Assembly: GCA_009760855.2 (NCBI GenBank)
Contig: WPIO01000010.1
Span: forward strand, 8,943,501-9,007,500
DNA: 64,000 bases
Direction: 5' to 3'
Origin: Cristatella mucedo
Taxonomy: Eukaryota > Bryozoa > Phylactolaemata > Cristatellidae
Position numbers and translations under genes: made by a program. Under the pieces are notes generated by a model. That model did not search any database, was not told where the DNA came from, and saw only the letters and a program-made list of their open reading frames with translations. This document shows, piece after piece, positions 61,945-64,000 of this stretch; within the stretch, counting starts at the first letter, position 1, and each line of letters starts with the position of its first letter.

Positions 61945-62875
61945 ATCAGTCCTAAGCATTCAGTTCGATTAGAAGTGTAGGGCGGCCTGTTTGCTAGTTA
62001 TTTGTCAGACGGAAACCAGACGTTTGTCACGATGGGCAAAAATTAACTTTATTTGATGAATTAGAGACGACAGTTTCCTGGAGCGACCCTGAGAAGGATA
62101 AAGTAGCCACAAAATACAGGTTACAATGTAACTGAAGCCTTAGGTTGCATCTCATTGGCGATGGCATACGACTTCAATGACATCAGTATGCAGCTCTGCC
62201 AGCAATGTCACTTGGATTAGGCTGTAACAGTTTCTGTCCGTCGGTTTTGCGTTAGCATCGCGATTATGCCTGCTTTCTTGTTGCCTACTGAGAAAACACA
62301 GCAGCCACTGCCCACCAAGGAAAACCTAGCAGCTGTATGTACTTGCTTCCCAAATAACAGTACAGGGGTGCTGTCAACGATCCTTACTCTTTTCAGCAGT
62401 CTAGACAACCCAGATTAAATTCTACAGTTCCGGAGTTCACATGAAGACAACCTGAACCAGCATACTGTGACCTATAATTCAAGTTGTGGAGCAGAATCTT
62501 AACGGAACAGTTGTAGCACATTCGAACCAGGAGAATCTGATATGTTATTTGATAGACCATTATTTACATTAGGGTTGCATGCCGTCTGTAGAAACGCTGA
62601 ATTTCAGAGCCTCGGATTTGCGGCTAGTTTCACTAGCAGTCGTCCGAATAACTTGACGCTCAGACACCTGACGCTAACAGAATTAACCGTACTAAGAGGC
62701 ACTCGGAAAGGAGCAGCAAGATCTGGCTTGCCCTTGGACCGCCATGAGGGGGGCAGGGACGTGCCACCGATACCACATCAGCAAACAATAGCACCTAGGC
62801 AGAAGCTAGCATTGAACTTAAAAGTTGCCGTAGTAGTTGCAGCAGCAGCAGCTGAAGAAGCACCACGAGTAGTGG
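61945..62875. other. Intergenic, no supported gene
   Basis: A 114-codon + frame (62542-62886) is low-complexity at its end (Ala/Glu/Val run) and stops in the LINE-II 3' terminus; not supported. Confidence 0.35.
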
Positions 62876-64000
62876 TAGTAATGTAATGTAATTTATCTCC
62901 GTCTGTAACTCCACAAAGTCATAAAGAACATGTGGATGCTACTCAGGAGAGTTTTGTATAGCGAAATCACAGCCTAAGCGGCTTTCGGTACGCACTTGGT
63001 AGCCAACAGACTTCGTCTCACGCAACAAAGAGAAAGAGGGAAGCATAGCAGAGTCAGGAGAGCAGTTGAGATAGTGAGTAGCATGGAAGTAGCAGCTCAG
63101 AACCGCTGGAAAGGATGAGCCATAGTCGGCAGTAGGAGAGTAGTTGTCGTAGCGAAAGAATTGTGAATGCGAGTTCCGCAGTCTAGGACCTGCAGAGCTA
63201 AAGCTTCTTTCGCCAACTGTCTTTAAGCAGAGGAATAGAACAGCTAATTTATTGTCCACACAGGACCGGAGGGCGAGCACAGGCTGAAGCTGGTGCAGCA
63301 GTTCAGCTAGGTACGAAGGAGCCAAGCCGTCGCGGTCCTTGTGGGTCAGCCTAAGAACTTTGCTGTGTGTCCGTTGCTCAACCGGCATCCATCCTAGCTC
63401 TTTTAGCAAAGGAAACGTATGCTCAAACCACTGGGACTTGAAGACTAGTCTTGCAGCCATATTCATAGTGTGCTGCAGTGGCCTGATAGTATTATTTGGC
63501 AGCCCAGCCAAACGGGAATTACAACAATGAAGCCGAGACAGAACTAATGAGCTAGTTAAATTTTTTACAAGCAACTGTGGGAGACAGCTATTAATCTTGG
63601 ATTGGGATCGGGCGAGATGGCTAGCTGCAGAAGCAGTCTTCTGAATGAAGCTTTTAAAATTGAGGCAGCTGTCGAAAACGACACCTAAGTTTTGAGCACG
63701 ATGTGATGGTCGCACAACAGCATCACCTATTAGAAGAGCAAAGCCTTGTAATCCAGCCACACGCTTAGGGTGTCCTATGAGCAGCAGTTCGGTTTTATAA
63801 TCATTCAATTTCAGGAAGTTTTCCGACATCCAGGACCGAATATCGGCAAGGCAAGCATTGAGTTTCTCAGTTGCTGCAGCAGATTCCGACGGTTTGAATG
63901 ACAAATACAACTGAGTATCGTCAGGATTAAAGTAATATCCTATTTAATGGGCCTTAATTTCTTTTCCTAGAGCTTGTGTATAAATGGAGAACAGCAAAGG
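62876..64000 (-). mobile_element. LINE-II (CR1/L2-like), best preserved copy, continues past the window
   Basis: A 323-codon frame (63910-62939): LYLSFKPSESAAATEKLN directly after the RT catalytic box, DIRSWMSENFLKLNDYKTE, LLLIGHPKRVAGL, NLGVVFDSCLNFKSF, SLVLSRLHCCNSRLAGLP, ELGWMPVEQRTHSKVLRL, GLAPSYLAELLHQL. Upstream of 63910 the catalytic box reads FNPDDTQ after a stop codon, so even this copy is defective. The 3' end has short ATGTA-type repeats at 62876-62895. Confidence 0.9.

Noticed and set aside
62542-62886. 114-codon + frame ending in Ala/Glu/Val runs
   Set aside because: Low complexity and terminates inside the LINE-II 3' end; no motif.

Overview
This is a eukaryotic, almost certainly invertebrate animal, window. 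It has two intron-containing animal-type lipoxygenase genes with GT-AG introns, tRNA-derived SINEs, CR1/L2-like LINE relics, a Ty3/gypsy relic and long CA/TA/CT microsatellites. The host lineage cannot be fixed from the sequence. The lipoxygenases and SINE/LINE load fit a marine or other aquatic invertebrate, but this is inference. I see no bacterial-type operon, rRNA, tRNA gene or CRISPR array.

The host genes are two paralogous lipoxygenases in convergent (tail-to-tail) orientation, about 24.5 kb apart. Paralog A lies on the + strand with five visible coding exons between 472 and 7144; its 5' end lies before the window. Paralog B lies on the - strand with six visible coding exons between 36125 and 31674; its first exon is not resolved. 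The five shared exons have identical lengths (261, 291, 185, 1011 and 183 bases) and identical intron phases, while introns differ in length and in transposon content. Both keep the PLAT domain, the two helix His ligands and the His/Asn ligand pair. Both end in Lys instead of the usual C-terminal Ile that ligates the iron.

The rest is mobile and simple-repeat DNA. From 7.6 to 12 kb: a tRNA-derived SINE with microsatellites, a SPIN-like hAT miniature element, and two copies of another tRNA-like repeat. From 12.4 to 15.6 kb: a decayed Ty3/gypsy pol on the - strand. From 16 to 31 kb: scattered SINEs, long TA and TG tracts, and old fragments of one LINE family (here LINE-I). After paralog B, from 37.7 to 64 kb: mostly LINE-I and LINE-II fragments, five copies of SINE family B or A, a 46-bp minisatellite, and two head-to-head LINE pairs. 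At the right edge is the best preserved LINE-II reading frame.

The strongest leads are the shared loss of the terminal Ile ligand in both lipoxygenases, the SPIN-like element (a family known for horizontal transfer), the 3' tail shared between SINE-A and LINE-I (a likely SINE/LINE mobilisation pair), and several fold-back or inverted structures. Exon boundaries were set by splice consensus plus paralog comparison. Transposon limits are approximate and drawn by eye.
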